DNA of 20,011 bases from JBCCFK01 sp965262315 (GTDB lineage Bacteria; Actinomycetota; Acidimicrobiia; Acidimicrobiales; UBA8592). Within the stretch, counting starts at the first letter, position 1, and the number at the start of each line of letters is the position of its first letter. The stretch covers positions 1 through 20,011 of the forward strand of contig CBDHFJ010000141.1 of the NCBI GenBank assembly GCA_965262315.1, in the 5' to 3' direction. A model generated the notes under the pieces. It searched no databases and had not been told where the DNA came from. It saw only the letters and a list, made by a program, of their open reading frames with translations. The translations under genes were made by a program, and so were the position numbers. Shown piece after piece: positions 1 through 6,689 of the stretch.

Positions 1-1041
1 ACCGACACCACGGTCGGCCTCGTGGTGGGGGCGATGGCCCTCGGTGCGGTGGCGGCCCGGCCCGTGATCGGGGTCATCGGCGACCGCCGCGGGCGCCGAC
101 TCCTCATGATCATCGGGGGCGCGATCGCAACAGCCAGCCACCTCGCACTGGTGGTGGTCGACGACATCCCGACCCTCGTCGTGCTCCGTGTGGTGTTCGG
201 CGTCGGCCAGGGTGCGTTCTTCGTGGGGGCCACGACGATGGCCGTCGATCTCGCCGACGCCGATCGGCGGGGGGAGGCCACGAGCTACATCTTCGTCGCC
301 CTTCACTTCGGCAGCGGCCTCGGGCCCCTGGTCGGTGAGTGGGCGTCGGATCGGTGGAGCTTCGACGCCACGTGGTACATCGCCGCGGTCGGGTGCGCGG
401 TCGCGGTCATCGCAGCGATCTCGGTGCCGAACGTCGTCTCCTCCGAACTCGACCTCGAACAGCCACGAATGCGACTGGTCCACCCCCGTGCGGTCCTGCC
501 GGGCGTGACCCTCGGGATCGGCATCATCGGCTTCGTCGGGTTCAACGCCTTCGTCCCGCTCTACGGCGAGGAGATCGGTGTCGACAACATCGCCCCGCTC
601 TTCCTCATCGCGTCGTTCACGATCGTCGCCATCCGCTTCTTCGGCGCGAGGCTGCCGGACCGCCTGGGTCCGTTGCGAGGCGGGACCGCCGCGCTCCTGG
701 GAATGACGGCCGGCATGTCGCTCATCGGCTTCGTCGACTCCGCCGCCGGCCTCTACGCGGGCACGGTGGTCATGAGCTGCGGAACCGCGCTGCTCCTGCC
801 GTCGCTGGTGAGCGCGGCGGTCGACGGGGTCCCCGCGAACGAGCGATCGACCGCGCTCGCCACCTACACCCTCTTCATGGAGTTCAGCCTGGCCATCGGC
901 GCCGTGATCTTCGGCGCGGTGGCCGGCGTGTCCAGCTACGGGGCCGCGTTCATCCTGGCCGCCGGCCTGTCGTTCACCGCGCTGCTGCTCCTGTGGACCC
1001 GCATGCCCCGCCACCTCGCTGCTGCGGCGGTGGGTTCCTGA
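1..1041 (+). CDS. MFS transporter, C-terminal part (5' end outside window)
   Basis: This looks like a major facilitator superfamily permease of the inner membrane; the substrate cannot be read from sequence. The reading frame is open from base 1 (TDTTVGLVVGAM...), so the first ATG in view at 22 is probably internal. The loop 2-3 signature GDRRGRR lies at about residues 27-33 of the visible part, which implies that roughly 40-60 N-terminal residues (the first transmembrane helix and part of the second) lie upstream. About ten more hydrophobic segments follow, separated by a charged central loop (ELDLEQPRMRLVHPR) that marks the boundary of the two six-helix halves. The gene ends at TGA 1039-1041, only 11 bp from the convergent response regulator, so any terminator must overlap coding sequence. 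An efflux or drug-transport role is plausible but unproven. Confidence 0.85.
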   Translation, partial: TDTTVGLVVGAMALGAVAARPVIGVIGDRRGRRLLMIIGGAIATASHLALVVVDDIPTLVVLRVVFGVGQGAFFVGATTMAVDLADADRRGEATSYIFVALHFGSGLGPLVGEWASDRWSFDATWYIAAVGCAVAVIAAISVPNVVSSELDLEQPRMRLVHPRAVLPGVTLGIGIIGFVGFNAFVPLYGEEIGVDNIAPLFLIASFTIVAIRFFGARLPDRLGPLRGGTAALLGMTAGMSLIGFVDSAAGLYAGTVVMSCGTALLLPSLVSAAVDGVPANERSTALATYTLFMEFSLAIGAVIFGAVAGVSSYGAAFILAAGLSFTALLLLWTRMPRHLAAAAVGS

Positions 1042-1052
1042 TGCGCTGACGC

Positions 1053-1715
1053 TCAGGTCCGGCCCATGCGGCCGGTCTCGTAAGCCCACATCGCGATCTC
1101 GACCCGGTTGCGGGCCCCGAGCTTGGTCATGAGGCTGGCGATGTGGGTCTTGACCGTGCTGAGGCCGATGTAGAGCTCCTCGGCGATCTCGGCGTTGGTC
1201 CGGCCCCTGGCCACCGTCAACAGGACCTCTTCCTCTCGCTCGGTCAGCGGATCGATCGGCTGCCGGGGCTCGGGCGAGGCCGCACCGGCGGAGAAGCTCT
1301 CGAGGAGGCGCGCCGTGATGCTGGGCGAGATGAGGGCGTCGCCTTCGGCCGCGGCTTCGATGGCCTGGACCAGCAACTCGGGGCCGGCGTCTTTGAGGAG
1401 AAAGCCCCGTGCCCCCGCCTTGAGCGCCCCGTGCACGTACTCGTCGAGGTCGAAGGTGGTCACGATCACCACCGCCATCGGGTCCGCGACGCCGGGACCG
1501 GCGAGCAGCTGGGTGGCCTCGATGCCGTCCATCTCGGGCATGCGGATGTCCAGCAGGCACACGTCGGGCCGGAGGCGCCGGGCGAGCTCCACCGCTTCGC
1601 GTCCGTTGGCCGCCTCGCCGATCACCTCGATCGGCGGATCCTGCGCCTCGAGGATCATGCGGAAGCCCGCTCGGATGAGTTCCTGGTCGTCGGCCAGTAG
1701 TACGCGTCGGGTCAT
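1053..1715 (-). CDS. NarL/FixJ-family response regulator (LuxR-type HTH)
   Basis: Cytoplasmic two-component response regulator of 220 residues, the usual size for the NarL family. The receiver domain (about 1-125) shows the acidic pocket ADDQ (D9/D10), phospho-acceptor D56 in CLLDIRMPEMDG, the conserved Thr in IVTTFD and K108 in FLLKDAG. A linker leads to a LuxR-type helix-turn-helix at about 150-215 (PLTEREEEVLLTVARGRTN, then STVKTHIASLMTKL). I place the start at the ATG at 1715-1713 (MTRRVLLADDQ). This ATG overlaps the TGA that ends the kinase in its proper frame (ATGA), the usual arrangement for translational coupling, so the pair is one operon. As sequenced, the kinase frameshift puts the upstream kinase frame in register with this gene, so a continuous 624-codon frame runs through both. 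I regard that as a consequence of the indel and not a designed fusion. Confidence 0.93.
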   Translation of the reverse strand: MTRRVLLADDQELIRAGFRMILEAQDPPIEVIGEAANGREAVELARRLRPDVCLLDIRMPEMDGIEATQLLAGPGVADPMAVVIVTTFDLDEYVHGALKAGARGFLLKDAGPELLVQAIEAAAEGDALISPSITARLLESFSAGAASPEPRQPIDPLTEREEEVLLTVARGRTNAEIAEELYIGLSTVKTHIASLMTKLGARNRVEIAMWAYETGRMGRT

Positions 1716-2927
1716 GAACCAGATCCTCCCGTTCGAGGCAGGGTGGCGTCCACCTGCCAGCCGCCGGCGGCGCGGGGACCGGCGGTGAGACTGCCACCCA
1801 ACAGCGACGCTCGTTCGGCCATGCCGACCAGCCCGAACCCGGAACCGGAGCCCGGCGCCGGCGGGACCGCCTCGCCGTCGTCGAAGACGCGGGAGCTGGA
1901 CGTGGTCGTCGTGCCCGTCGACTCGGACCACGATCCGAGTCGCGTTCCGAGCGTGTCGGCGGGCATTGGTGATCGATTCCTGGGCGATCCGGTAGAGGCT
2001 GGCGTCGAGCGACGAATCGAGGTCGTCGAGATCACCGGCGAGCACCACCTCGACCGGAGGCCGCTGCACGTCGGCCGCCATGCGTTCGATGTCGGCCACC
2101 CCCGCCTGGGGCGCCAGCGCGGCAGGCTCGCTGTCACGGAGGGCCCCGACCATGCGGCGCATGTCGGTCAAGGTCCGGCTGGCCGCCTCCTCGATGACTC
2201 CCAGCACCTCGGCCGCGGCCTCGGGACGCTTGGCGGCCTGGGCTCGACCGGCCTGTGCCTGGATCACGATCGCCGAGACGTGGTGCGCGACCGTGTCGTG
2301 CAACTCGCGGGCGAGCCGCTCGCGCTCGGTGGCCCGGGCCTCCTCGATGCCACGACGGCGGGCGTTGTGGCGATAACGCAGCGCCAGCCCGACGGAGCCG
2401 GTGAACAGCCAGAACGTCAGGCCGCCGATCTGCTCCCAGAAGTCGTCGCCCGCGATGGCCGAGAGCAGCTGCCAGACCAAGAGCAGCCCGGACCCCAGCG
2501 CGACCTCACGACCGGAGGCCCAGCGGAACAAGTGGTAGATGAGGATGATGCTGGCGATGCCGGCACCGAACGACACCGAGGTCCCATTGGTGAACGCCTG
2601 GGTGATCACGTCGGTGGTGAGTTCGGTACCGAGGGCGATCAGCGCGGCCGCCAAGGGTGCCCGGCGGCGCAGGATGAGCATCGGCACCACGACGACGGTC
2701 GTGGCGGCGGCGAGGAGGGGCCAGGCCACGTCCGGTTCGAAGAATCCGCTGACCACGCCGCCGATCGTCAGGAGCACCACCAGGGCGCGATCCCACTTCG
2801 ACACGCCGGGCGGGTCGGGGACGCGCGGTTCGCGCAGGAGGGTCCGGACGTGGTCGAGCACCGTCGTCCAGCGTACGGAAGCGGCCGGCCCGCGAGGATC
2901 AGCCGAAAGGACGAACGCCGCCCGCAC
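1712..2927 (-). pseudogene. NarL/LytS-type sensor histidine kinase, frameshifted near 1891-1893
   Basis: Membrane sensor kinase partner of the downstream NarL-type regulator; the ligand is unknown. About five hydrophobic segments span residues 45-185. A HisKA_3 dimerisation domain follows, with RELHDTVAHHVSAIVIQA (phospho-His H210), then an ATPase N-box around N321 (YRIAQESITNARRHA). After residue 345 (DDHVQL) the frame turns into Arg/Gly-rich nonsense. In the next frame the sequence continues sensibly as RVFDDGEAVP, then the G2 box GSGFGLVGMAERASLLGG, and stops at TGA 1714-1712, overlapping the regulator ATG. Removing one C from the CCC run at 1893-1891 restores VQL-RVFDDG and a 404-residue kinase. 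Causes could be a sequencing or assembly error, a recent mutation, or (less likely) recoding. The frame opens with GTG at 2927; a later GTG near 2861 is also possible, and neither has a clear ribosome binding site. Confidence 0.85.
1891..1893 (-). other. Probable one-base insertion (CCC run) in the histidine kinase
   Basis: Kinase homology passes from one minus-strand frame to the next at this GGG (CCC on the coding strand). Reading CTC-CGC-GTC-TTC in place of CTC-CCG-CGT restores LRVFDD. The family signatures on both sides are intact. Confidence 0.75.
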
Positions 2928-2977
2928 CTTCGGGCGACCGGCCGATCACTGGCGGTGCGGCTGCTCGACCATGAGCT

Positions 2978-2992
2978 CTGACGGTCCGTCAG
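2978..2992. promoter_or_regulatory. TetR-type operator-like palindrome upstream of the acyl-CoA dehydrogenase operon
   Basis: CTGACGGTCCGTCAG is a perfect 7+1+7 dyad. It lies between the frameshifted kinase (minus) and the acyl-CoA dehydrogenase gene (plus), in an 80-bp divergent gap. It abuts the -10-like element TATCTT at 2994-2999, so a bound repressor would block RNA polymerase. The length and form fit TetR-family operators, which commonly control fatty-acid and sterol catabolic genes in actinobacteria. The cognate regulator is not identified. Confidence 0.7.
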
Positions 2993-2993
2993 T

Positions 2994-2999
2994 TATCTT
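2994..2999 (+). promoter_or_regulatory. -10 element (TATCTT) of the acyl-CoA dehydrogenase operon, likely leaderless
   Basis: TATCTT fits the actinobacterial TANNNT consensus. It ends 8 bases before the ATG at 3008, so transcription would begin at or next to the start codon. No Shine-Dalgarno sequence is present in that gap (CGCCGGGG). I see no convincing -35 box. Confidence 0.6.
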
Positions 3000-3007
3000 C
3001 GCCGGGG

Positions 3008-3991
3008 ATGGACCTGCGACTGAACGAGGACGAACTGGCGGTCGACGAGGTCTTCGCGGCGTTCTTCGCGGCGGAGGCTCCGATCGAGGTGGTTCGAGCG
3101 GCCGAGCCCCTCGGCCACGACGCCGAGCTCTGGGGGCGCTTCGTGGCGACCGGCGCCCCAGGCATGGCCCTACCGATCGCCGCCGGAGGGGGCGGCGCGC
3201 CCTTGACGATCGCAGCGGTGGTCGCCCATCAGCTCGGCCGATCGATCGCGCCCGTGCCCTTCGTCGAGCACACGGTGGCCGGGCGTGCGGTGGCCCGGTG
3301 GGCGCCGGACGACGAGTCCGTGCCCGAGATCGCAGCCGGTGGGCTGGTGGCCACACTGGGCTTCGCGAGCGACCTCGTGCCCGCGGGCGCCGTGGCCGAG
3401 GTGATCGTGCACGCCGGCGACGACGACGGGGTACACCTGGCCCGGTCGGCGGCACCGGGCGCGGCCGAACCCAACGCCCCCCGGCTCCCCCTGGCCCGCC
3501 GGAGGCTCGACGGTGCTGCCGTGGCCGCCACCGGGTGGCGACGCGTCGCCGCCGAGTGGCAGGCGTTGATGGCGATCGCGCTGTGTGGACTGGGCGGACG
3601 GGCTCTCGAGATCGGGGTCGACTACGTCAAGGACCGACACCAGTTCGGGGTGGCGGTCGGGACGTTCCAGGGCATCCAGCACGGCCTGGCGGACGCCTCG
3701 ACGAACGTGGAGGGAGCCACCCATCTCGCGCAACGTGCCGTCTGTGCGCTCGACGCTGACGCGGACGACGCGGAGACGATGGCCGGCATGGCGTTTCTGT
3801 TCGCCGCCGAGGCCGCCCAGGGCGCCACCGCCGCCGCACTGCAGTACCACGGCGGCTACGGGTACGCCGAGGAGTACGACATCCAGCTCTACTACCGGCG
3901 GGCCCGCGGGTGGGCGCTCCAGTATGGGGACCCGGCCGTGGAGTACCAGCGCCTCGCCGCGCTCCTCCTCCCCCCGGCGGAGGTCGCTTGA
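3008..3991 (+). CDS. Acyl-CoA dehydrogenase family protein, short subunit type
   Basis: Flavin-dependent acyl-CoA dehydrogenase-like protein of 327 residues, shorter than the usual 380-400 because the N-terminal and middle domains are compressed. The C-terminal alpha domain is clear: DYVKDRHQFGVAVGTFQGIQ at about 205-225 and QYHGGYGYAEEYDIQLYYRR near 278-298, as in the smaller subunits of heteromeric FadE pairs. It is followed after a single base by a second, full-length acyl-CoA dehydrogenase. This fits the known actinobacterial alpha2beta2 dehydrogenases (ChsE/FadE pairs) in which two dissimilar chains share the active sites. The likely reaction is alpha,beta-dehydrogenation of an acyl-CoA thioester in the cytoplasm; the substrate is unknown. 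The start is the ATG at 3008, fixed by the adjacent TATCTT promoter and the lack of another good start. A palindrome just upstream suggests TetR repression. Confidence 0.88.
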   Translation: MDLRLNEDELAVDEVFAAFFAAEAPIEVVRAAEPLGHDAELWGRFVATGAPGMALPIAAGGGGAPLTIAAVVAHQLGRSIAPVPFVEHTVAGRAVARWAPDDESVPEIAAGGLVATLGFASDLVPAGAVAEVIVHAGDDDGVHLARSAAPGAAEPNAPRLPLARRRLDGAAVAATGWRRVAAEWQALMAIALCGLGGRALEIGVDYVKDRHQFGVAVGTFQGIQHGLADASTNVEGATHLAQRAVCALDADADDAETMAGMAFLFAAEAAQGATAAALQYHGGYGYAEEYDIQLYYRRARGWALQYGDPAVEYQRLAALLLPPAEVA

Positions 3992-3992
3992 G

Positions 3993-5159
3993 ATGGACTG
4001 GTCGCTGCCACCCCATGCCGAGGCGTTCCGTCGCGAGGTGCGCGAGTTCATCGCCGAACACCTGACAGCCGAGGTCCTGCACAGCACGAGCGACGGCACC
4101 ATCCATCACTGGGGGTTCCATCGCGAGCTCGCCAAGCGGGGCTGGCTGAACGGCGCCGTGCCCGAGGAGCTCGGCGGTGGTGGCCGCGACGCGTTGGAGA
4201 TGTCGGTGCTCATCGAGGAGCTGCAACTCGCGGGCGCTCCGGTGGACGGCATGGGCGTCGCCATCGTCGTGGCCTCGGTCATCCTCGAGCTGGGCAACGA
4301 CCACCTCCGCGACACGGTGGCTCGCGACCTGATCGAGGGCGAGACGCTGGTGTCGTTCGGCTACACCGAGCCCGACTCCGGCTCCGACGTCGCCGCCGCC
4401 CAGACCCGCGCCTCCCGGGACGGCGACCAGTGGGTGATCAACGGGCAGAAGATGTGGACCACGCTGGCGCACGAGGCCGGGTACGTGCTGCTGCTCACGC
4501 GGACCAACCCCGACGTCCCCAAGCACCGCGGCCTGACGATGTTCGTCGTGCCGCTGGACACGCCCGGCATCGAGATCCAACCCGTCCACACGATGGGTAC
4601 CGAACGCTCGAACGCCACGTTCTACGACGACGTTCGCATCGATGACCGATGGCGCATCGGCGAGGTCGACGGTGGCTGGACGGTCATGAAGTCGGCGCTG
4701 AAGTTCGAGCGCGGCATCGCCGGTGGTCAGTACCACTCGGCCACCCTGATCGACCGGGCCGTCGACTACGCCCGGACGCACCGCCGAGCGGACGGCACGC
4801 CGGTCATCGAAGACCCGGTGGTGCGCGAGCGGCTGGTGCGCTCCATGATCGACCTCGAGGTGTGCCGAGGCTTCGCACTCCGCACCGCATGGCTCGCCTC
4901 CGAGGGCGTCATGTTCGGGGTCGAGGGGTCGATGACCAAGTTGTTCTCATCGGAGGCGTACAAGCGGCACGCGGGCTGGTTCGTCGCCATGGCCGGCGCC
5001 GAGGGCCTGCTCCGCGAGGAGTCCGAGCACGCGCCGGTGGGCGGCGCGCTCGACGAGCACTTCCGTGGAGCGCCGGTGACCACCATCTACGGCGGCACCT
5101 CCGAGATCAGTCGCAACCTGATCGCCGAAGCCCATCTGGGGCTTCCGCGGACGCGCTGA
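3993..5159 (+). CDS. Acyl-CoA dehydrogenase family protein, full-length subunit
   Basis: Acyl-CoA dehydrogenase of 388 residues with the normal three-domain plan: N-terminal helices (1-110), a middle beta domain with the FAD/substrate stretch FGYTEPDSGSDVAAAQTRA and WVINGQKMWTT (about 118-155), and a C-terminal helical domain. The usual C-terminal active-site motif YEGT is here YGGTSEI (Y366-G367-G368), so the MCAD-type catalytic Glu is absent. A Glu in ALKFERGIAG (E239) sits where isovaleryl-CoA dehydrogenase and ChsE-type enzymes place their base on helix G, so the protein is probably active. The start is the ATG at 3993, one base after the preceding stop codon; the frame continues upstream only as a shadow. 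It is co-transcribed and probably translationally coupled with the short subunit. Assignment as a heteromeric partner is inference. Confidence 0.9.
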   Translation: MDWSLPPHAEAFRREVREFIAEHLTAEVLHSTSDGTIHHWGFHRELAKRGWLNGAVPEELGGGGRDALEMSVLIEELQLAGAPVDGMGVAIVVASVILELGNDHLRDTVARDLIEGETLVSFGYTEPDSGSDVAAAQTRASRDGDQWVINGQKMWTTLAHEAGYVLLLTRTNPDVPKHRGLTMFVVPLDTPGIEIQPVHTMGTERSNATFYDDVRIDDRWRIGEVDGGWTVMKSALKFERGIAGGQYHSATLIDRAVDYARTHRRADGTPVIEDPVVRERLVRSMIDLEVCRGFALRTAWLASEGVMFGVEGSMTKLFSSEAYKRHAGWFVAMAGAEGLLREESEHAPVGGALDEHFRGAPVTTIYGGTSEISRNLIAEAHLGLPRTR

Positions 5160-5273
5160 CGAGAGCGGTTCGCGGCCTTACCGAATCTTGTGGGTTCCCG
5201 ACGGGAGCACTCACCCGCCGGCTTCATCGTGGGGACTGTCAACACGACACCAACCCCCGAACAGGAGCCCAAG
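5160..5273. other. Leader region before the secreted TVE-repeat protein
   Basis: This 114-bp gap follows the acyl-CoA dehydrogenase operon. It contains AGGAG at 5263-5267, six bases before the ATG at 5274, which fixes that start in preference to an in-frame ATG at 5190. I see no convincing -35/-10 pair and no terminator hairpin for the upstream operon. Confidence 0.5.
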
Positions 5274-5852
5274 ATGAAGAACGCACTCACCTCGACCCTG
5301 CTGGCCGCAGCCGTCCTCGGCGGCGGCGTGGTCGGCGCCGGAGCCCTCGCCGGCGTTGCCGGTGCGAGCGACGAGCCCACCCTCACCGACGCCGCGACCG
5401 AGACCGTCGAAACGGTCGAAACGGTCGAAACGGTCGAGACGGTCGAGGTCACCGATGACGGCGGCATCGTCACCGTGCAGGACGCCGACACCCCCGAAGC
5501 TCCGGCCGAGGAAGACGCCGAGCGTGAAGGATGCGAGCGGCGCGGCCACCGCGGCGGCAAGAGCCTCGACACCGTGGCCGAGGTGCTCGGCCTCGACGAG
5601 GACGACCTCCGCACCCAGCTCGCCGACGGCGCCACGATCGCCGACATCGCCGGCGACGACCTCGATGCGGTGATCGACGCCCTGGTCGCCGAGAAGACCG
5701 AGCGCATCGCCCAGGCCGTCGAGGACGGCCGCCTGACCCAGGAGGAGGCGGACGAGAAGCTCGCCGAGATCGAAGACCGAGTCACCGACAAGGTCAACGG
5801 CATCCGCGGTGAGCGCGGCGCCGACGACGCCGACGGCGAGATCGCCAGCTGA
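5274..5852 (+). CDS. Small secreted protein with TVE repeats and acidic helical C-terminus
   Basis: Predicted exported protein of 192 residues. The N-terminus MKNALTSTLLAAAVLGGG with a Gly/Ala-rich hydrophobic core is a Sec-type signal peptide; cleavage after AGA near residue 31 is likely. A very acidic region follows with five TVE units (about 42-58), encoded by near-identical 9-bp repeats at 5406-5447. A single Cys lies in a short basic patch (EGCERRGHRGG). From about residue 95 the sequence is helical: a LGLDEDDLRTQLADGATIADIA segment, then ERIAQAVEDGRLTQEEADEKL. This pattern is seen in small secreted actinobacterial proteins of unknown function, some resembling DUF2680. The start is set by AGGAG six bases upstream. 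The gene sits directly before a two-component system, so it may be a target or input of that system, but this is only inferred from position. Confidence 0.82.
   Translation: MKNALTSTLLAAAVLGGGVVGAGALAGVAGASDEPTLTDAATETVETVETVETVETVEVTDDGGIVTVQDADTPEAPAEEDAEREGCERRGHRGGKSLDTVAEVLGLDEDDLRTQLADGATIADIAGDDLDAVIDALVAEKTERIAQAVEDGRLTQEEADEKLAEIEDRVTDKVNGIRGERGADDADGEIAS
5406..5447 (+). repeat. 9-bp tandem repeat encoding TVE units
   Basis: Five tandem copies of a GTCGAAACG-type unit. The first three are identical, the fourth has one change (GTCGAGACG) and the last is degenerate (GTCGAGGTC). They encode repeated E-T-V in the mature secreted protein, so unit number can change by slippage without breaking the frame. 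Confidence 0.85.
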
Positions 5853-5866
5853 TCCCCTCCCGGCCC

Positions 5867-5914
5867 GCCCGGCCGTGGCCACCGCACCCTGTCCGCGGTG
5901 GACCACGGTCGGGC
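5867..5914. terminator. Long GC-rich hairpin after the secreted-protein gene
   Basis: The inner arms CCACCGC (5879-5885) and GCGGTGG (5895-5901) enclose a 9-base loop. After a one-base bulge at 5902 the stem continues with 5867-5878 pairing 5903-5914 (11 Watson-Crick pairs and one G-U), about 19 bp in all. It starts 15 bases after the stop codon. No T-run follows, so it would be a hairpin-only terminator of the kind proposed for actinobacteria, or an mRNA 3' stabiliser. Confidence 0.6.
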
Positions 5915-5983
5915 CGGCTCGCGTCAGACGACATCGGGCAGGAACGCCGCGGTGAACGACCGCGACAGCACAATGGAGGGGCC

Positions 5984-6673
5984 ATGGCTGATGCAACGGT
6001 CCTCGTTGCCGAGGACGACAAACAGATCAGAGAGGCCCTCGAACGGATCCTGAAGTTCGAGGGCTACCGGCCCATCCCGGTGGGCGACGGCGCTGCCGCG
6101 CTCGAGGCCGTCGTCGAACACGAACCCGACCTCGTCATCCTCGACGTGATGATGCCCTTCGTCGACGGGATGTCGGTCGCTCGCCGCATCCGTGACCGTG
6201 GCGACCGGCGCCCGATCCTGATGCTCACCGCCCGGACGGACGTCTCCGACCGGGTGGCAGGCCTCGACGCCGGCGCCGACGACTACCTCCCCAAGCCCTT
6301 CGAGATGGACGAACTGCTCGCCCGAGTCCGGGCGTTGCTGCGACGCGCCGGGCTCCAGGACGAGGGCGCCACGCTCGTCTGCGGCGACATCGAGCTCGAC
6401 CCCGAGCGCCGCATCGTCACCCGTGCAGGCGCCGAGATCGACCTCACCCGGACCGAGTTCGAGATCCTCCGGATACTCATGACCAACCCCGAGATCGTGC
6501 TGTCGCGCACAGTGCTCTACGAGAAGATCTGGGGCTACGACTTCGAGACCTCGTCCAAGTCACTGGACGTCCACGTCGGCTATCTCCGCCGGAAACTCGA
6601 GGAACACGGTGGCGATCGAGTGATCCACACCAGCCGCGGCATCGGCTACGCCATCCGTCCGGTGCCGGTGTGA
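5984..6673 (+). CDS. OmpR/PhoB-family response regulator (MprA-like)
   Basis: Response regulator of 229 residues. The receiver domain (1-120) has the acidic pair in VAEDD (D11/D12), phospho-acceptor D54 in LVILDVMMP, T82 in MLTARTD and K104 in YLPKPFEMDELLARVRALLR. The winged-helix DNA-binding domain (about 130-226) shows LTRTEFEILRILMTNP, the recognition-helix region SSKSLDVHVGYLRRKLEEH and the wing HTSRGIGYAI. The ATG at 5984 has GGAGG at 5975-5979, four bases upstream, and CACAAT at 5969-5974 could serve as a -10. A HAMP sensor kinase follows 16 bp downstream, so the two form a cognate pair. The whole domain layout resembles mycobacterial MprA and its kinase MprB, which sense envelope stress, but orthology is not established here. 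Confidence 0.94.
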   Translation: MADATVLVAEDDKQIREALERILKFEGYRPIPVGDGAAALEAVVEHEPDLVILDVMMPFVDGMSVARRIRDRGDRRPILMLTARTDVSDRVAGLDAGADDYLPKPFEMDELLARVRALLRRAGLQDEGATLVCGDIELDPERRIVTRAGAEIDLTRTEFEILRILMTNPEIVLSRTVLYEKIWGYDFETSSKSLDVHVGYLRRKLEEHGGDRVIHTSRGIGYAIRPVPV

Positions 6674-6689
6674 GGCCACAGGGTCGACC

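Noticed and set aside
1053..2927. A 624-residue fused histidine kinase-response regulator
   Set aside because: The region between N-box and receiver is Arg/Gly-rich nonsense in that frame, while the proper ATPase G2 motif and a stop overlapping the regulator ATG lie in the next frame.
3585..3992. N-terminal extension of the second acyl-CoA dehydrogenase
   Set aside because: The extension is a Ser/Arg-rich shadow of the first dehydrogenase; the family sequence begins at MDWSLPPHAEAF.
5190..5273. Upstream start (ATG 5190) for the secreted protein
   Set aside because: It would bury the signal peptide; the ATG at 5274 has AGGAG six bases upstream and gives a clean signal sequence.
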